A DNA stretch of 64,000 nucleotides from Afipia sp. GTDB taxonomy: Bacteria > Pseudomonadota > Alphaproteobacteria > Rhizobiales > Xanthobacteraceae. The notes beneath the pieces are model-generated. The model saw only the letters and a list, made by a program, of their open reading frames with translations. It was not told where the DNA came from and ran no database searches. Positions within the stretch are counted from its first letter, which is position 1, and each line of letters begins with the position of its first letter. This document shows, piece by piece, positions 53,753-62,970 of this stretch. Where the stretch lies: positions 372,001 through 436,000 of the forward strand of contig JANQAK010000006.1 in assembly GCA_024707075.1 (NCBI GenBank), read 5' to 3'. The position numbers and the translations under genes were made by a program.

Positions 53753-54448
53753 CTACACCTCCAGCCATTCCTTGCGGATGGCCTGGTTGGCCTTGAGGTC
53801 GGCCGGCGTGCCCTCGAACACGATGCGGCCGTGGCCCATCACGTAGACGCGATGCGAGATGCGCATCGCGATCGAGAGTTTTTGTTCGACGAGCAGGATC
53901 GCGACGCCGCGCCGCGCGATCTCGGCGATGAGATCGCCGACCTGCTGCACGATCAGCGGCGCGAGGCCCTCGGTCGGCTCGTCGATCATGACGAGTTCGG
54001 GGTCGCCCATCAGCGTGCGACAGATCGTGAGCATCTGCTTCTCGCCGCCGGAGAGCACGCCCGCGGCGGTGTCGGCGCGCGCCTTCAGGTTCGGAAACAT
54101 CTCCAGCATGTCGTCGAGCTTCCACTTGCCCGGATGCCGAGTGTCCTTGACGCCGAGCAGCAGGTTCTGCCGCACGGTGAGGCCGGGGAAGATGTCGCGA
54201 TGCTCCGGCACATAGCCGAGGCCGAGGTGCGCGATCTTGTAGCTCGGCAGCCCGGCTATGCTCTTGCCCTTGAAGGTGATGGTGCCGTGCGGCGGCACTT
54301 CGCCCATGATCGCCTTGACCGTGGTCGAGCGCCCGACGCCGTTGCGGCCGAGCAGGCTGACGACCTCGCCCGCGCCGATATGCATATCGACGCCCTGAAG
54401 GATGTGGCTCTTGCCGTAATAGGCGTGCAGGTCCTGAACTTCCAGCAT
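53753..54448 (-). CDS. livF: ABC transporter ATP-binding protein (LivF) with Arg in Walker A
   Basis: The 231-residue LivF is last in the third liv operon. Its P-loop reads GRNGVGRST (34-42), so the invariant Walker A lysine is Arg40 (codon CGC at about 54330-54332 on the plus strand). Other motifs are normal: LSGGEKQMLTICRTL, Walker B LVMIDEPTEGLAP, and ILLVEQKL. If real, this subunit may bind ATP poorly and rely on LivG; a subgroup-specific substitution is possible. The ATG at 54448 shares one base with the livG stop. Confidence 0.88.
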   Translation of the reverse strand: MLEVQDLHAYYGKSHILQGVDMHIGAGEVVSLLGRNGVGRSTTVKAIMGEVPPHGTITFKGKSIAGLPSYKIAHLGLGYVPEHRDIFPGLTVRQNLLLGVKDTRHPGKWKLDDMLEMFPNLKARADTAAGVLSGGEKQMLTICRTLMGDPELVMIDEPTEGLAPLIVQQVGDLIAEIARRGVAILLVEQKLSIAMRISHRVYVMGHGRIVFEGTPADLKANQAIRKEWLEV

Positions 54449-55206
54449 CACGCCGCTTCCTCGCCGAGATAGGCTTCCTTGACCTTCGGATTGTTGCGGA
54501 TGTCCTCGGGCGTTCCGGATGCGATGATATTGCCATACACGAGCACCGAGATGCGGTCGGCGAGGCCGAACACCACGCTCATGTCGTGCTCGACGATCAG
54601 CAGCGTGCGGCCCTCGGTGAGGCGGCGGATCAGCGCCACCGCGCGCTCGGTCTCGGCATGGCTCATGCCCGCCGTCGGCTCGTCGAGCAGGATCACGTTC
54701 GCGCCGCCCGCAATCGTAATGCCGATTTCGAGCGCGCGCTGTTCGGCGTAGGTCAGGAGGCCGGCGGGAACATCGCGGCGCGAGGTGAGGCTGATGTCTT
54801 CCAGAATCTGCGCGGTGCGCTCGCGGACTTCCGGCAGCTTGTCGATGCTCTTCCAGAAGGCGTAGCGCTGTCCGGTCGCCCACAGCACGGCGCAGCGCAG
54901 ATTCTCCCACACCGTCATGTTGGCGAATACGTTAGTCACCTGAAACGAGCGCGACAGGCCGCGCCGGTTGATCTGGTACGGCGGCAGGCCGACGATGGAC
55001 TCGCCGCGCAGCAGAACCTCGCCGCTGGTCGGCATCATGTAGCCGCTGATGAGATTGAACGTGGTCGATTTGCCGGCGCCGTTCGGCCCGATCAGCGCAT
55101 GGCGTTCGCCCTGCGCGACACTCAGGTTGAGGTCGCGGATCACCTTGGTGACGCCGAAGCTCTTCTGGACGTCGCGGATTTCGATGGCATTCACATCTGT
55201 CGTCAT
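54448..55206 (-). CDS. livG: ABC transporter ATP-binding protein (LivG)
   Basis: The 252-residue ATPase has an intact Walker [10 protein letters not shown] (40-48), a LivG-subgroup signature LLTYAEQRALEIGITIAGG, Walker B VILLDEPTAGMS and LLIVEHDMSVVFGLADR. The ATG at 55206 overlaps the livM stop at 55203-55205. The frame extends into livM only as a shadow. It works with the adjacent Arg-P-loop LivF, so one consensus ATPase remains in this pair. Confidence 0.9.
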   Translation of the reverse strand: MTTDVNAIEIRDVQKSFGVTKVIRDLNLSVAQGERHALIGPNGAGKSTTFNLISGYMMPTSGEVLLRGESIVGLPPYQINRRGLSRSFQVTNVFANMTVWENLRCAVLWATGQRYAFWKSIDKLPEVRERTAQILEDISLTSRRDVPAGLLTYAEQRALEIGITIAGGANVILLDEPTAGMSHAETERAVALIRRLTEGRTLLIVEHDMSVVFGLADRISVLVYGNIIASGTPEDIRNNPKVKEAYLGEEAA

Positions 55207-56504
55207 GCGGCCAGTTCCTTCGCGCGCGCGGCGGTCAGCGCCTCGTCCCAGGCCTGCGCCACGCGTTTCCATGTCATGCGCGCGATGAGGAAGCCGCCGA
55301 CGACCAGCACCAGCGAGATCGCCCACGTCACCGGACTCGCGGCATTGAACGGAATGCCGAACGCCTTGATGTTGGGATCGTCCATCGAATTCATCGTGTA
55401 GTGGACGACGGACTCGATGCCGAGCATCAGGCCGATCACCAGCGCCAGCGTCGGAACGAACGCCACCAGATACGATGGCAGGACCCTGCCGAGCGTGCCG
55501 CCGCGGATCAGCGGACGGTGCATCATCAGGAGGCCGGTGATGCCACCGGGAGCGTACATCACGATGGCGATGAAAAGCAGGCCGAAATAGAGCTGCCAGA
55601 CGGTGGTGAGGTCGCTGAGGCCGAGTGACAGCAGCGTCACGAAGATTGCGCCGACGATCGGGCCAATGAAAAAGCCGACGCCGCCGATATAGGCCGCGAA
55701 CAGCACCGTGCCGGACTGCACCGCGCCGAGATAGGCGGAGTTGGCGATCTCGAAGTTGATCGCGGCGAGAGAGCCCGCGATGCCGGCGAAGAAGCCCGAG
55801 AAGCAGAACGCGATGTAGCGCACCACATGCGGGTCGTAGCCGACGAACTGTACGCGTTCGGGATTGTCGCGCACGGCGTTGCACATCCGGCCGAGCGGCG
55901 TGCGGGTCAGCGCATACATGGCGATCATGCAGACCAGCGTCCATGCCGCCACCAGATAGTAGATCTGGATTTGCGGTCCGAAATTCCAGCCGAAGAATTT
56001 CAGCAGCTTGGTGCGGTTTGCGGAGATGCCGGCTTCACCGCCGAAGAAGGTGCGCAGGATCAGCGCCGACGAGGCCACCAGTTCGGCGACGCCGAGCGAG
56101 ATCATGGCGAAGGCCGTGCCGGAGCGTTGTGTCGACACCCATCCGAGCAGGGCTGCGAACACCAGCCCCGTGATGCCGCCGATCAGCGGCACCAGCGGCA
56201 GCGGGATCGGCCATTTGTTGCCGCCGATGATGTTGATGGCGTGGATGACGAGGAAGCCGCCGAGGCCGTAATAGACGGCGTGGCCGAACGACAGCATGCC
56301 GGTCTGGCCGAGCAGGATGTTGTAGGACAGCGCGAAGATGATCGAGATGCCGATCAGGCTGAACGTGGTCAGCGAGCCGCCGGAGGAAAACACCTTCGGC
56401 AGCAGCAGCAACAGGATCGCGCCGGCGATCCACAACCCGTAGAACTTGAGTTTCTCGGTGGTGGTCGGGGGCGGAGGCGCCACGCGTGCGGTGATGTCGC
56501 TCAT
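55203..56504 (-). CDS. livM: Branched-chain amino acid-type ABC transporter permease (LivM)
   Basis: The 433-residue permease has LLGQTGMLSFGHAVYYGLGG as the LivM hallmark and the cytoplasmic loop AVRDNPERVQFVGYDPHVVR. It is longer than the other two LivM proteins of the window. The extra length is mainly in the C-terminus, where helices near LVAFVPTLALVIGLMLGIE and TWAISLVLVVGGFLIARMTW are added. It overlaps livG and livH by four bases each, so translation of the three is coupled. Confidence 0.9.
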   Translation of the reverse strand: MSDITARVAPPPPTTTEKLKFYGLWIAGAILLLLLPKVFSSGGSLTTFSLIGISIIFALSYNILLGQTGMLSFGHAVYYGLGGFLVIHAINIIGGNKWPIPLPLVPLIGGITGLVFAALLGWVSTQRSGTAFAMISLGVAELVASSALILRTFFGGEAGISANRTKLLKFFGWNFGPQIQIYYLVAAWTLVCMIAMYALTRTPLGRMCNAVRDNPERVQFVGYDPHVVRYIAFCFSGFFAGIAGSLAAINFEIANSAYLGAVQSGTVLFAAYIGGVGFFIGPIVGAIFVTLLSLGLSDLTTVWQLYFGLLFIAIVMYAPGGITGLLMMHRPLIRGGTLGRVLPSYLVAFVPTLALVIGLMLGIESVVHYTMNSMDDPNIKAFGIPFNAASPVTWAISLVLVVGGFLIARMTWKRVAQAWDEALTAARAKELAA

Positions 56505-57448
56505 GTTTCACGCGTCCCCAAAAGACCCATCGGGCGGAACGCGAGGATCAGCACGAGCAGCACATACGGCAGGACCGGCGCGATCTGCGCGACGGTGACG
56601 TTCCAGATGTCCGACAGCCAGGTGCTTGCGTAGGCCGGGCTGAGCGGACCGAACACTTCCGAGAGCGAGCCGTTCATCGAGACCGCGAAGGTCTGCACGA
56701 AACCGATCAGAAGCGAGGCGATGAAAGCGCCCGGCAGCGAGCCGAGGCCGCCGACCACCACGACCACGAACAGGATGGGGCCGAGAAGGCCGGCCATGTT
56801 CGACTGTGTCACCAGCGCGGGGCCGGCGATCACGCCCGCCACGGCGGCGAGCGCGGTGCCGACGCCGAACACCAGCATGAAGATCTGCCCGACGTTATGT
56901 CCGAGATGGCCGACCATGTGCGGGTGGGTCAGCGCCGCCTGGACGATCATGCCGATCCGCGTGCGCTTCAGCACGACCAATAGCGCGATGAAGATGGCGA
57001 TGGAGGCCAGCAGCATGAACATCTTGTAGGCGGGATAGTTGGTCGAGAAGATCGTGAAGGCCGGGAAATCCAGCGCGGGCGGCACGCGGAAATCCACCGG
57101 GCTCTTGCCCCAGATGATCTGCACGACTTCCTCGATCGCGAAGGCGAGACCGAAGGTGAACAGCAACTCGGCGACATGGCCGTTGCGATGAACCTGGCGC
57201 AGGCCGTAGCGCTCGACGCCGGCGCCGATAATGCCCGCAAGCAGCGGCGCGATCAGCAGCGCGGGCCAGAACCCGAACCACCGGCTGATCTGGAATCCAA
57301 AAAATGCGCCGAGCATGTAGAAGCTCGCATGCGCGAAGTTCAGCACGCCGAGCATGCTGAAGATCACCGTCAGGCCGCTGGCCATCAGGAACAACAGCAT
57401 GCCGAACAGAATGCTGTTCAGCGTGGATATGACAATAAGTTCAAGCAC
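56501..57448 (-). CDS. livH: Branched-chain amino acid-type ABC transporter permease (LivH)
   Basis: The 315-residue membrane protein has the LivH segment VLNFAHASFYMLGAFFGFQI and the C-terminal VVVVGGLGSLPGAFIASLLI. It is the second gene of the minus-strand operon livK-livH-livM-livG-livF. Its upstream side is separated from livK by a family-B palindrome pair (57491-57611), with the start codon about 40 bases beyond the repeat. Confidence 0.9.
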   Translation of the reverse strand: MLELIVISTLNSILFGMLLFLMASGLTVIFSMLGVLNFAHASFYMLGAFFGFQISRWFGFWPALLIAPLLAGIIGAGVERYGLRQVHRNGHVAELLFTFGLAFAIEEVVQIIWGKSPVDFRVPPALDFPAFTIFSTNYPAYKMFMLLASIAIFIALLVVLKRTRIGMIVQAALTHPHMVGHLGHNVGQIFMLVFGVGTALAAVAGVIAGPALVTQSNMAGLLGPILFVVVVVGGLGSLPGAFIASLLIGFVQTFAVSMNGSLSEVFGPLSPAYASTWLSDIWNVTVAQIAPVLPYVLLVLILAFRPMGLLGTRET

Positions 57449-57490
57449 GGCGCAGCACCTTGCCTCAAGCGAGGGACGACTTTTGCTTCA

Positions 57491-57611
57491 CCTCTCCCCG
57501 CGTGCGGGGAGAGGTCGGATTGCGAAGCAATCCGGGTGAGGGGCGTTATATCAAGTCAGATAAAGTGGCCCCTCATCCCGACCCTCTCCCCGCAAGAGCG
57601 GGGCGAGGGGG
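57491..57611. repeat. Family-B palindrome pair (B8) immediately after livK
   Basis: A long-type copy (57491-57544, inner arm ATTGC-GAA-GCAAT) faces an inverted short-type copy (57568-57611). It starts 19 bases past the livK stop, matching the placement of B3 after the other livK. Confidence 0.8.
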
Positions 57612-57630
57612 AATTGCTCCGAGGGTGCCG

Positions 57631-58863
57631 TTACGGCCGGGTCATCTTGCAGGTGGTCGGCAGGACGGTCTTGTCGGTGTCGATCTTGGCGACACTCTTC
57701 CAGCCCCAGCCGGTCTTTTCCTCGTCGAACGGCTCCTTGTTCTTCAACTCGCCGAACTGCGCGATGTACATCGGCTGGAAGAACTGGTGATCGTCCTTGC
57801 GCATGAAGCCCTTGCCGCCGTTGAAAACCTCAAACTCCATGCCTTCGAGCGCCGCGGCGACCTTCACGGGCTCAAGGGATTTGGCCTTTTCGGCTGCCAG
57901 CGCGAACATGCGGATTTCGTTGGCTGCGCGCGGGTACCAGAAGGTCTGACCGTTGTACTTCGCCCGGAAGGCCTTCTCGAACTCCGCCGACTGCTTGTGG
58001 TCGATGTTGGCGACGCCCTCGACGATCGTATACACCTGATCATTGAGGTTGCCCTGCTTGATGGCGGTGGGGCCGCCCGCTCCGCCCGCGTAATAGGTGT
58101 ACCAGCCCACCTTGAGGCCGGCGTCGGCGGCGGCCTTCAGCAGCAGCGCGAAGTCCTGACCCCAGTTGCCGGTGATCACGGTGTCGGCGCCCGACGCCTT
58201 GATCTTCGCAATGTAAGGCGCGAAGTCGGTGATCTTCAGCAGCGGGTGCTTTTCATCGCCGACGATCTCGATGTCGGGACGCTTCTCCTTCAGCATCGCG
58301 CGCGCGGTGGTGCGCACGGACTCGCCGAACGAGTAGTCCTGATTGATCAGGTACACTTTCTTGATGGCCGGAACGCCCTTCATGTAGTTGGTGAGGGCTT
58401 CCATCTTGATGTCGGAGCTCGCGTCCCAGCGGAAGTGCGCGAAGCTGCACTTGTCGTTGGTGAGGATCGGGTCCACCGCGGCGTAGTTGAAGTACAGCAC
58501 TTCTTTGCCCGGGTTGCGCTCGTTGTACTTGGTGACGAAGTCGCTCAGCGCGCCGGCCACGGCCGAGCCGTTGCCTTGCGTCAGATAGCGCACGCCGGCG
58601 TCGATCGCCTTCTGCGCCTGGATCAGGCTTTCCTGCGGATTGGTCTTGTTGTCGAGCGGTACGATTTCGACTTTCTTGCCCAGAATGCCGCCCTTGGCAT
58701 TCAATTCCTCGGCCATGTACTGAAAGGTCTTGAGGCCGATTTCGCCGACGCTGGCGCCGCCGCCGGACAGCGGATCGATGTAACCGATTTTCACGGTGTC
58801 CTGCGCGAGCACGGTTCCGCACAGCGGAAACGCAAAAGCCGCAGCCAACAATAATTTTCGCAT
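57631..58863 (-). CDS. ABC transporter periplasmic substrate-binding protein (LivK-like)
   Basis: The 410-residue receptor begins at the ATG at 58863, with GGGAGAAG just upstream; an in-frame ATG at 58911 lacks a signal sequence context. The signal peptide RKLLLAAAFAFPLCGTVLAQ is cleaved near VLA|Q (20|21). The fold shows IGYIDPLSGGGASVGEIGLK and PLDNKTNPQESLIQAQKAID, typical of HAAT receptors. It is first in the third liv operon. No acyl-CoA ligase is linked to this operon, in contrast to the other two. Confidence 0.9.
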   Translation of the reverse strand: MRKLLLAAAFAFPLCGTVLAQDTVKIGYIDPLSGGGASVGEIGLKTFQYMAEELNAKGGILGKKVEIVPLDNKTNPQESLIQAQKAIDAGVRYLTQGNGSAVAGALSDFVTKYNERNPGKEVLYFNYAAVDPILTNDKCSFAHFRWDASSDIKMEALTNYMKGVPAIKKVYLINQDYSFGESVRTTARAMLKEKRPDIEIVGDEKHPLLKITDFAPYIAKIKASGADTVITGNWGQDFALLLKAAADAGLKVGWYTYYAGGAGGPTAIKQGNLNDQVYTIVEGVANIDHKQSAEFEKAFRAKYNGQTFWYPRAANEIRMFALAAEKAKSLEPVKVAAALEGMEFEVFNGGKGFMRKDDHQFFQPMYIAQFGELKNKEPFDEEKTGWGWKSVAKIDTDKTVLPTTCKMTRP

Positions 58864-59219
58864 GATCTTCTCCCTGAATTTATCAACGGCTTTTTGTGAG
58901 CGCTCGAGCATGACCTCAACGCACCCCAGCCATTCGTTCGCGGATTGTGGGCCAAGGCCACGGGACTCGCAAGCCCGGTCTTGAGCCCGCGCCGGGAATG
59001 CTTAATGTGCGCCCCGTAAAAAAGGGCCGGGGACCTCCCATCGTTTAACTTGCATTGCCACCGCATACCCAGCATATGCCGGTGCGGGATGGTGACTGTT
59101 TTTTAGTCGGCACGACGAGAGTGATGACGGAAGTGTGTACGGCGGGAAGCGGCACGTTTTTATGCAGGATTGCAAAGGTGCCGCTTTGGGCCGGGGACGC
59201 GTAATGGCCAGTGACCGTC
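58864..59219. other. Intergenic region between divergent livK and GDP-L-fucose synthase genes
   Basis: The 356-base interval shows no convincing gene. It must hold both divergent promoters. Its only clear structure is an inverted repeat AAGCGGCAC (59147-59155) / GTGCCGCTT (59178-59186) with a 22-base loop, 33 bases before the GDP-L-fucose synthase start. A CATATG-centred dyad near 59070-59080 is weaker. Confidence 0.5.
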
Positions 59220-60152
59220 ATGCCGTTTGAACTGAAGGGCAAACGTGTTTTCGTCGCGGGCCATCGGGGCATGGTCGGCAGCGCCCTGGTGCGCCGGCTC
59301 GGTAGCGAAGGCGTCGACATTCTCACGGTGCAGCGAAGCGAGGTCGACCTGCTCGATCAGGCCGCGACCAACCGCTGGTTCGCCGCCATGCGCCCGCAGG
59401 TTGTGTTTCACGCCGCCGCCAAGGTCGGCGGTATCGTCGCCAACAACGAACTGCGCGCCGAATTCATCTACGAGAACCTGCTGATCGCCACCAACGTCAT
59501 TCATGCGGCCCATGTGCACGGTGTCGAGAAGCTGCTGTTCCTCGGCTCCTCCTGCATCTATCCGAAGCTCGCCCCGCAGCCGCTGCGCGAGGATCTGCTG
59601 CTGACCGGCACGCTGGAGCCGACCAACGAGCCTTACGCCATCGCCAAGATCGCCGGCGTCAAGATGGCGGAGGCCTACCGCAGCCAGTACGGCAGCGACT
59701 TCATCAGCATCATGCCGACTAATCTCTACGGCCCCGGCGACAACTATCATCCGCAATACAGCCACGTCGTGGCCGCGCTGATCCGCCGCTTCCACGAAGC
59801 GAAGGAGAGCGGCGCGCGCGAGGTGGTGGTGTGGGGCACCGGCACGCCGCGGCGCGAGTTCCTGTATGTCGATGACATGGCCGACGCGTCGATCCATCTC
59901 ATGAGAAATTATTCCGACGGCAGCCTGATCAATGTCGGCACCGGAGAGGATATTTCCATCGCCGACTTCGCCCGCGTGGTGGCGAAGACCGTGGGTTACA
60001 CTGGCGAAATCGCGTTCGATCCGACCAAGCCGGACGGCACGCCGCGCAAGCTGCTCGATGTCGAGAAGCTCGCGAAAACCGGATGGCGCGCCTCGACGTC
60101 GCTCGAGGACGGCATGAAGCTCGCGTATGCGGCGTTCTTGCGGGAACGCTGA
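59220..60152 (+). CDS. fcl: GDP-L-fucose synthase
   Basis: The 310-residue SDR enzyme converts GDP-4-keto-6-deoxymannose to GDP-L-fucose for surface polysaccharide. The nucleotide motif [10 protein letters not shown] is at about 14-23, the catalytic serine region is LGSSCIYP, and the YxxxK pair is Y139 and K143 in [11 protein letters not shown]. Conserved [13 protein letters not shown] and [14 protein letters not shown] blocks follow. ATG at 59220 is preferred to a GTG at 59211. No gmd gene (the preceding step) is adjacent, so the pathway partner lies elsewhere. Confidence 0.93.
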   Translation: MPFELKGKRVFVAGHRGMVGSALVRRLGSEGVDILTVQRSEVDLLDQAATNRWFAAMRPQVVFHAAAKVGGIVANNELRAEFIYENLLIATNVIHAAHVHGVEKLLFLGSSCIYPKLAPQPLREDLLLTGTLEPTNEPYAIAKIAGVKMAEAYRSQYGSDFISIMPTNLYGPGDNYHPQYSHVVAALIRRFHEAKESGAREVVVWGTGTPRREFLYVDDMADASIHLMRNYSDGSLINVGTGEDISIADFARVVAKTVGYTGEIAFDPTKPDGTPRKLLDVEKLAKTGWRASTSLEDGMKLAYAAFLRER

Positions 60153-60168
60153 AGTAGGAGACGTGGCT

Positions 60169-60215
60169 GCCTCATGTGAGGAGCGAGGCGTAGCCTCGCG
60201 TCTCACCGTGGGCGT
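60169..60215. repeat. Short palindromic intergenic element
   Basis: CCTCATGTGAGGAGCGAGGC...GCCTCGCGTCTCACCGTGGG forms an imperfect palindrome just after the GDP-L-fucose synthase stop. It has the look of the group's interspersed repeats and may serve as a terminator. Confidence 0.5.
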
Positions 60216-60237
60216 GGCGATAAGAATTTCATGCATC

Positions 60238-60357
60238 GTCGTCCCGGCGCAGGCCGGGACCCATACTCCCTGTCGTTATGGCTGATACGACTGGGCCAGC
60301 AACTCGTATTCAGCAAATCCTTCGGTGGTGATGGGTCCCCGCCTGCGCCGGGACGAC
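60238..60357. repeat. Family-C inverted repeat pair (C2)
   Basis: The arms GTCGTCCCGGCGCAGGCCGG and its complement (ending GCGCCGGGACGAC) bracket about 65 bases without a gene. The interior begins ACTCCCTGTCGTTATGGCTG, matching the start of the C1 interior. Confidence 0.8.
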
Positions 60358-60389
60358 CGAGGTGACTTGAATTTATCAAAGAAGACGTG

Positions 60390-60417
60390 GATGGCCGGGA
60401 TGAGCCCGGCCATGACG
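60390..60417. repeat. Family-D half element
   Basis: ATGGCCGGGATGAGCCCGGCCATGACG is a 27-28-base palindrome related to the arms of the family-D pair at 63222-63309. It lies before the stop of the convergent CoA-transferase gene. Confidence 0.65.
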
Positions 60418-60443
60418 CGGAGAGATTGGGCGAGAACGAAATC

Positions 60444-62908
60444 TCACCCCGCCGCGCCGGCGGTCCGGCCGTCGGTCTTCTTCTTTTTTGGTTTCGGCAA
60501 TGTCGCGGACGTGCCGATGACCTCGTTGCGCTCCAGCTCCGCGATCTCGGCGTTGCTTAACCCGAGAACATCGCGCAGCACCTCGTGATTGTGCTGGCCG
60601 AGCGTCGGCGCGAGGTTTGTAATCGCATAGGGCCATTCGTTGTCGCCCTCGCGATAGGCCACCGACGGCAACAGGTGCGGACCCATGAACGGCCGGTCGC
60701 TCGGCTGCCAGTGGCCGGTTTTCAGCAGATGCGGATCGGAGGCGAGATCCTGCGGCAGCTTGGCGATGCCGGCGGGAATGCCGGCCTGCTGCAATGTCAC
60801 CATCGCGATGTCGGGACGCACGTCGGCGAGCCATTGCCGGATCGCGACCTCGATGCGGTCTTCGTGCGCGCGGCGGCCATCGACGGACGCCAGTGCAGCG
60901 TCGTCCGCAAGGTCAGACCGCCGCATCACGCCGCACAGCGCGCGCCACTCGTCGTCGGTGCGCACGGCCAGCGTGATCCATTGATCGATGCCCAGTGTCG
61001 GGAAGCAGCCGTTCGGCACATAACGCGGATGCCGGTTGCCGATGCGAGGGCTGGTCTTGCCGGTGGCCGACTGTTCGAGGATCGACGGCGCCACCATCGG
61101 CAACATGCACTCGACCTGGCTGAGATCGATGTGCTGGCCCTCGCCGGTATGTCTCTGGTGCATGAAGCCGAGCAGCAGCGCCGCCGCCGCATTCAACCCG
61201 CCGACCGGATCGCCGAGCGCGGCATGCAGCATGACCGGCGGATCGTCCGGGCCGCCCGTCACCGATGGCAATCCTGACGCCTGCTCGAGCGTCGAGCCAT
61301 AGGCACGCACGCCGCTCCATTTGCCCGTCATGCCGAACGCCGGCATCGTCACCACCACGAGGCGCGGATTGATCTTCAGAATCTCGTCGACGCCGAGGCC
61401 GAGCCGCGGCATCACGTCGGCGGCGTAGTTGTCGATCACCGCGTCGGCGTCCTTCATCAGCCGCTTGAGCAGCGCGAGACCGGCTGCGGATGTGAGGTCC
61501 AGCGTGATGCCGCGCTTGTTGCGGTTGTTCATCTGGAACCAGTAGGTTTTCTCGTAGGTCCGCTCCTCGTGATAGGGCGGGCGGGTGTCGGTGCCGCGAA
61601 ACCAGTCGGGATACTGGCAGGACTCCACTTTAATGACGTCGGCGCCGAGATCGCCCATCTGCCGCGTCGCGGTCGGACCCGCCCAGCCCATGGTGAGATC
61701 GATAATGCGCAGCCCCTTCAGCGGCAGCGCGTCCTGCGGCGTTGCCGCGCGTGTCGCGGCTCGTTTGCGCGCGGGCAGGGCGGCGTTGTCGTCGGCACCT
61801 GCGAGCGGCGCGCGTCCGTTCGGCTTTGGTTTCGCGCGGGTGAGATGTTGCGGCAGCACCGGGCCTTCGAAACTCGCATCGCCGATGGTCACCGGCCCGA
61901 ACGCGCCGCGGCTGCGATGCACCTCCTGTTCGAGCAATTCCTGCATGTCGGGCACGATGGCGAGCGGCAGCCGCAGTTCGATGCCCTTCTCGAACCAGTG
62001 TTGCGCGGTCCGCGTCAGCAGCGCTGGCGTGATGATCGCCTTCAGTTCGTCGGCATGATGGAAGCGGGCGATGGTGGTGTTGTACTTCGGATCGTCGGCA
62101 AGTTCCGGCATGTCGAGCAAAGTGCAGAAGGCGGTCCATTGCGCCGGCGTCACCACGGTAACGCCGAGCCAGCCGTGCCTGGTCTGGAACGCGCCGCTTG
62201 GATAGCCGCGCCCGAAGCGGTTGATGCCTGCGCGCGGGCGGGTGAATCCGGCTTCCAGCGCCAGCCCGGTATCGAACTCGCTGATATGCAGCATCGCTTC
62301 GAGATTGTTGACGGCGAAGCGCCGCGCGCCGTGCGCGTATCCATAAAGTCCGGCGAGGCTCGGAATGAACGCGGTCAGCCCGCCCATCACGCCGATCTGG
62401 CCGTCGCGCGGCAGCACCGGCGGACCTTCGACCGGGCCGACCAGTTTCACCAGCCCGGCGAGGCTGCGGCAGACCGAGTCTGTGGCCTGATAGTTGCGAT
62501 AAGGGCCGTATTCGCCGAACCACGAGACCGCGGTGATGGCGAGGCCGGGATCGGCCTTGCGCAGGCGGTCATGAGAAATCAGCGACGCCTTCACCGCGTC
62601 GGGATGCCGCGCATCGAGCAGCAGGTCGGCCCCGGCGAGCAGCGCGAGAATCTTGTCCGCGCCTGCCGTCGTTTCGGCATCGGCGGTGACACTTTTCTTG
62701 TTGGTGTTGAGCCAGGCGAAAGTGAGGCTCTCCTGTTGTCCGCGGCCGGCGTCGATCAGCGGCGCAATGCGCCGTGCCGGATCGCCGCCTTGCGGTTCGA
62801 TCTTGATGACCTCCGCGCCGAAATCCGCGAACAGCTTGCCGCAATAGCCGAGCGCGTCGCCCGATCCGAGTTCGACAACGCGCAGGTGGGAAAGGGGAGA
62901 GACGGCAT
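60444..62908 (-). pseudogene. Tandem-domain family III CoA-transferase, probable frameshift near its start
   Basis: One frame runs from about 62890 to 60444 and encodes two successive CaiB-like domains. The first starts RVVELGSGDALGYCGKLFAD and the second starts LKGLRIIDLTMGWAGPTATR. This frame has no ATG, GTG or TTG before the homology begins. An ATG at 62908 with AGGG upstream (MPSLPF) is out of frame by one base. A single missing base in the C-runs at about 62888-62897 would join them into 821 residues. The second domain has the catalytic Asp (ALGDPVGGLN); the first has IGVMGGL there, without Asp. A Lys-rich tail ends the protein. Confidence 0.75.
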
Positions 62909-62970
62909 TTCGACCCTGTGTGTTTTTTCACAAGGTGCACGATCCGGTTCAATCGTGCAATCATCACCGC

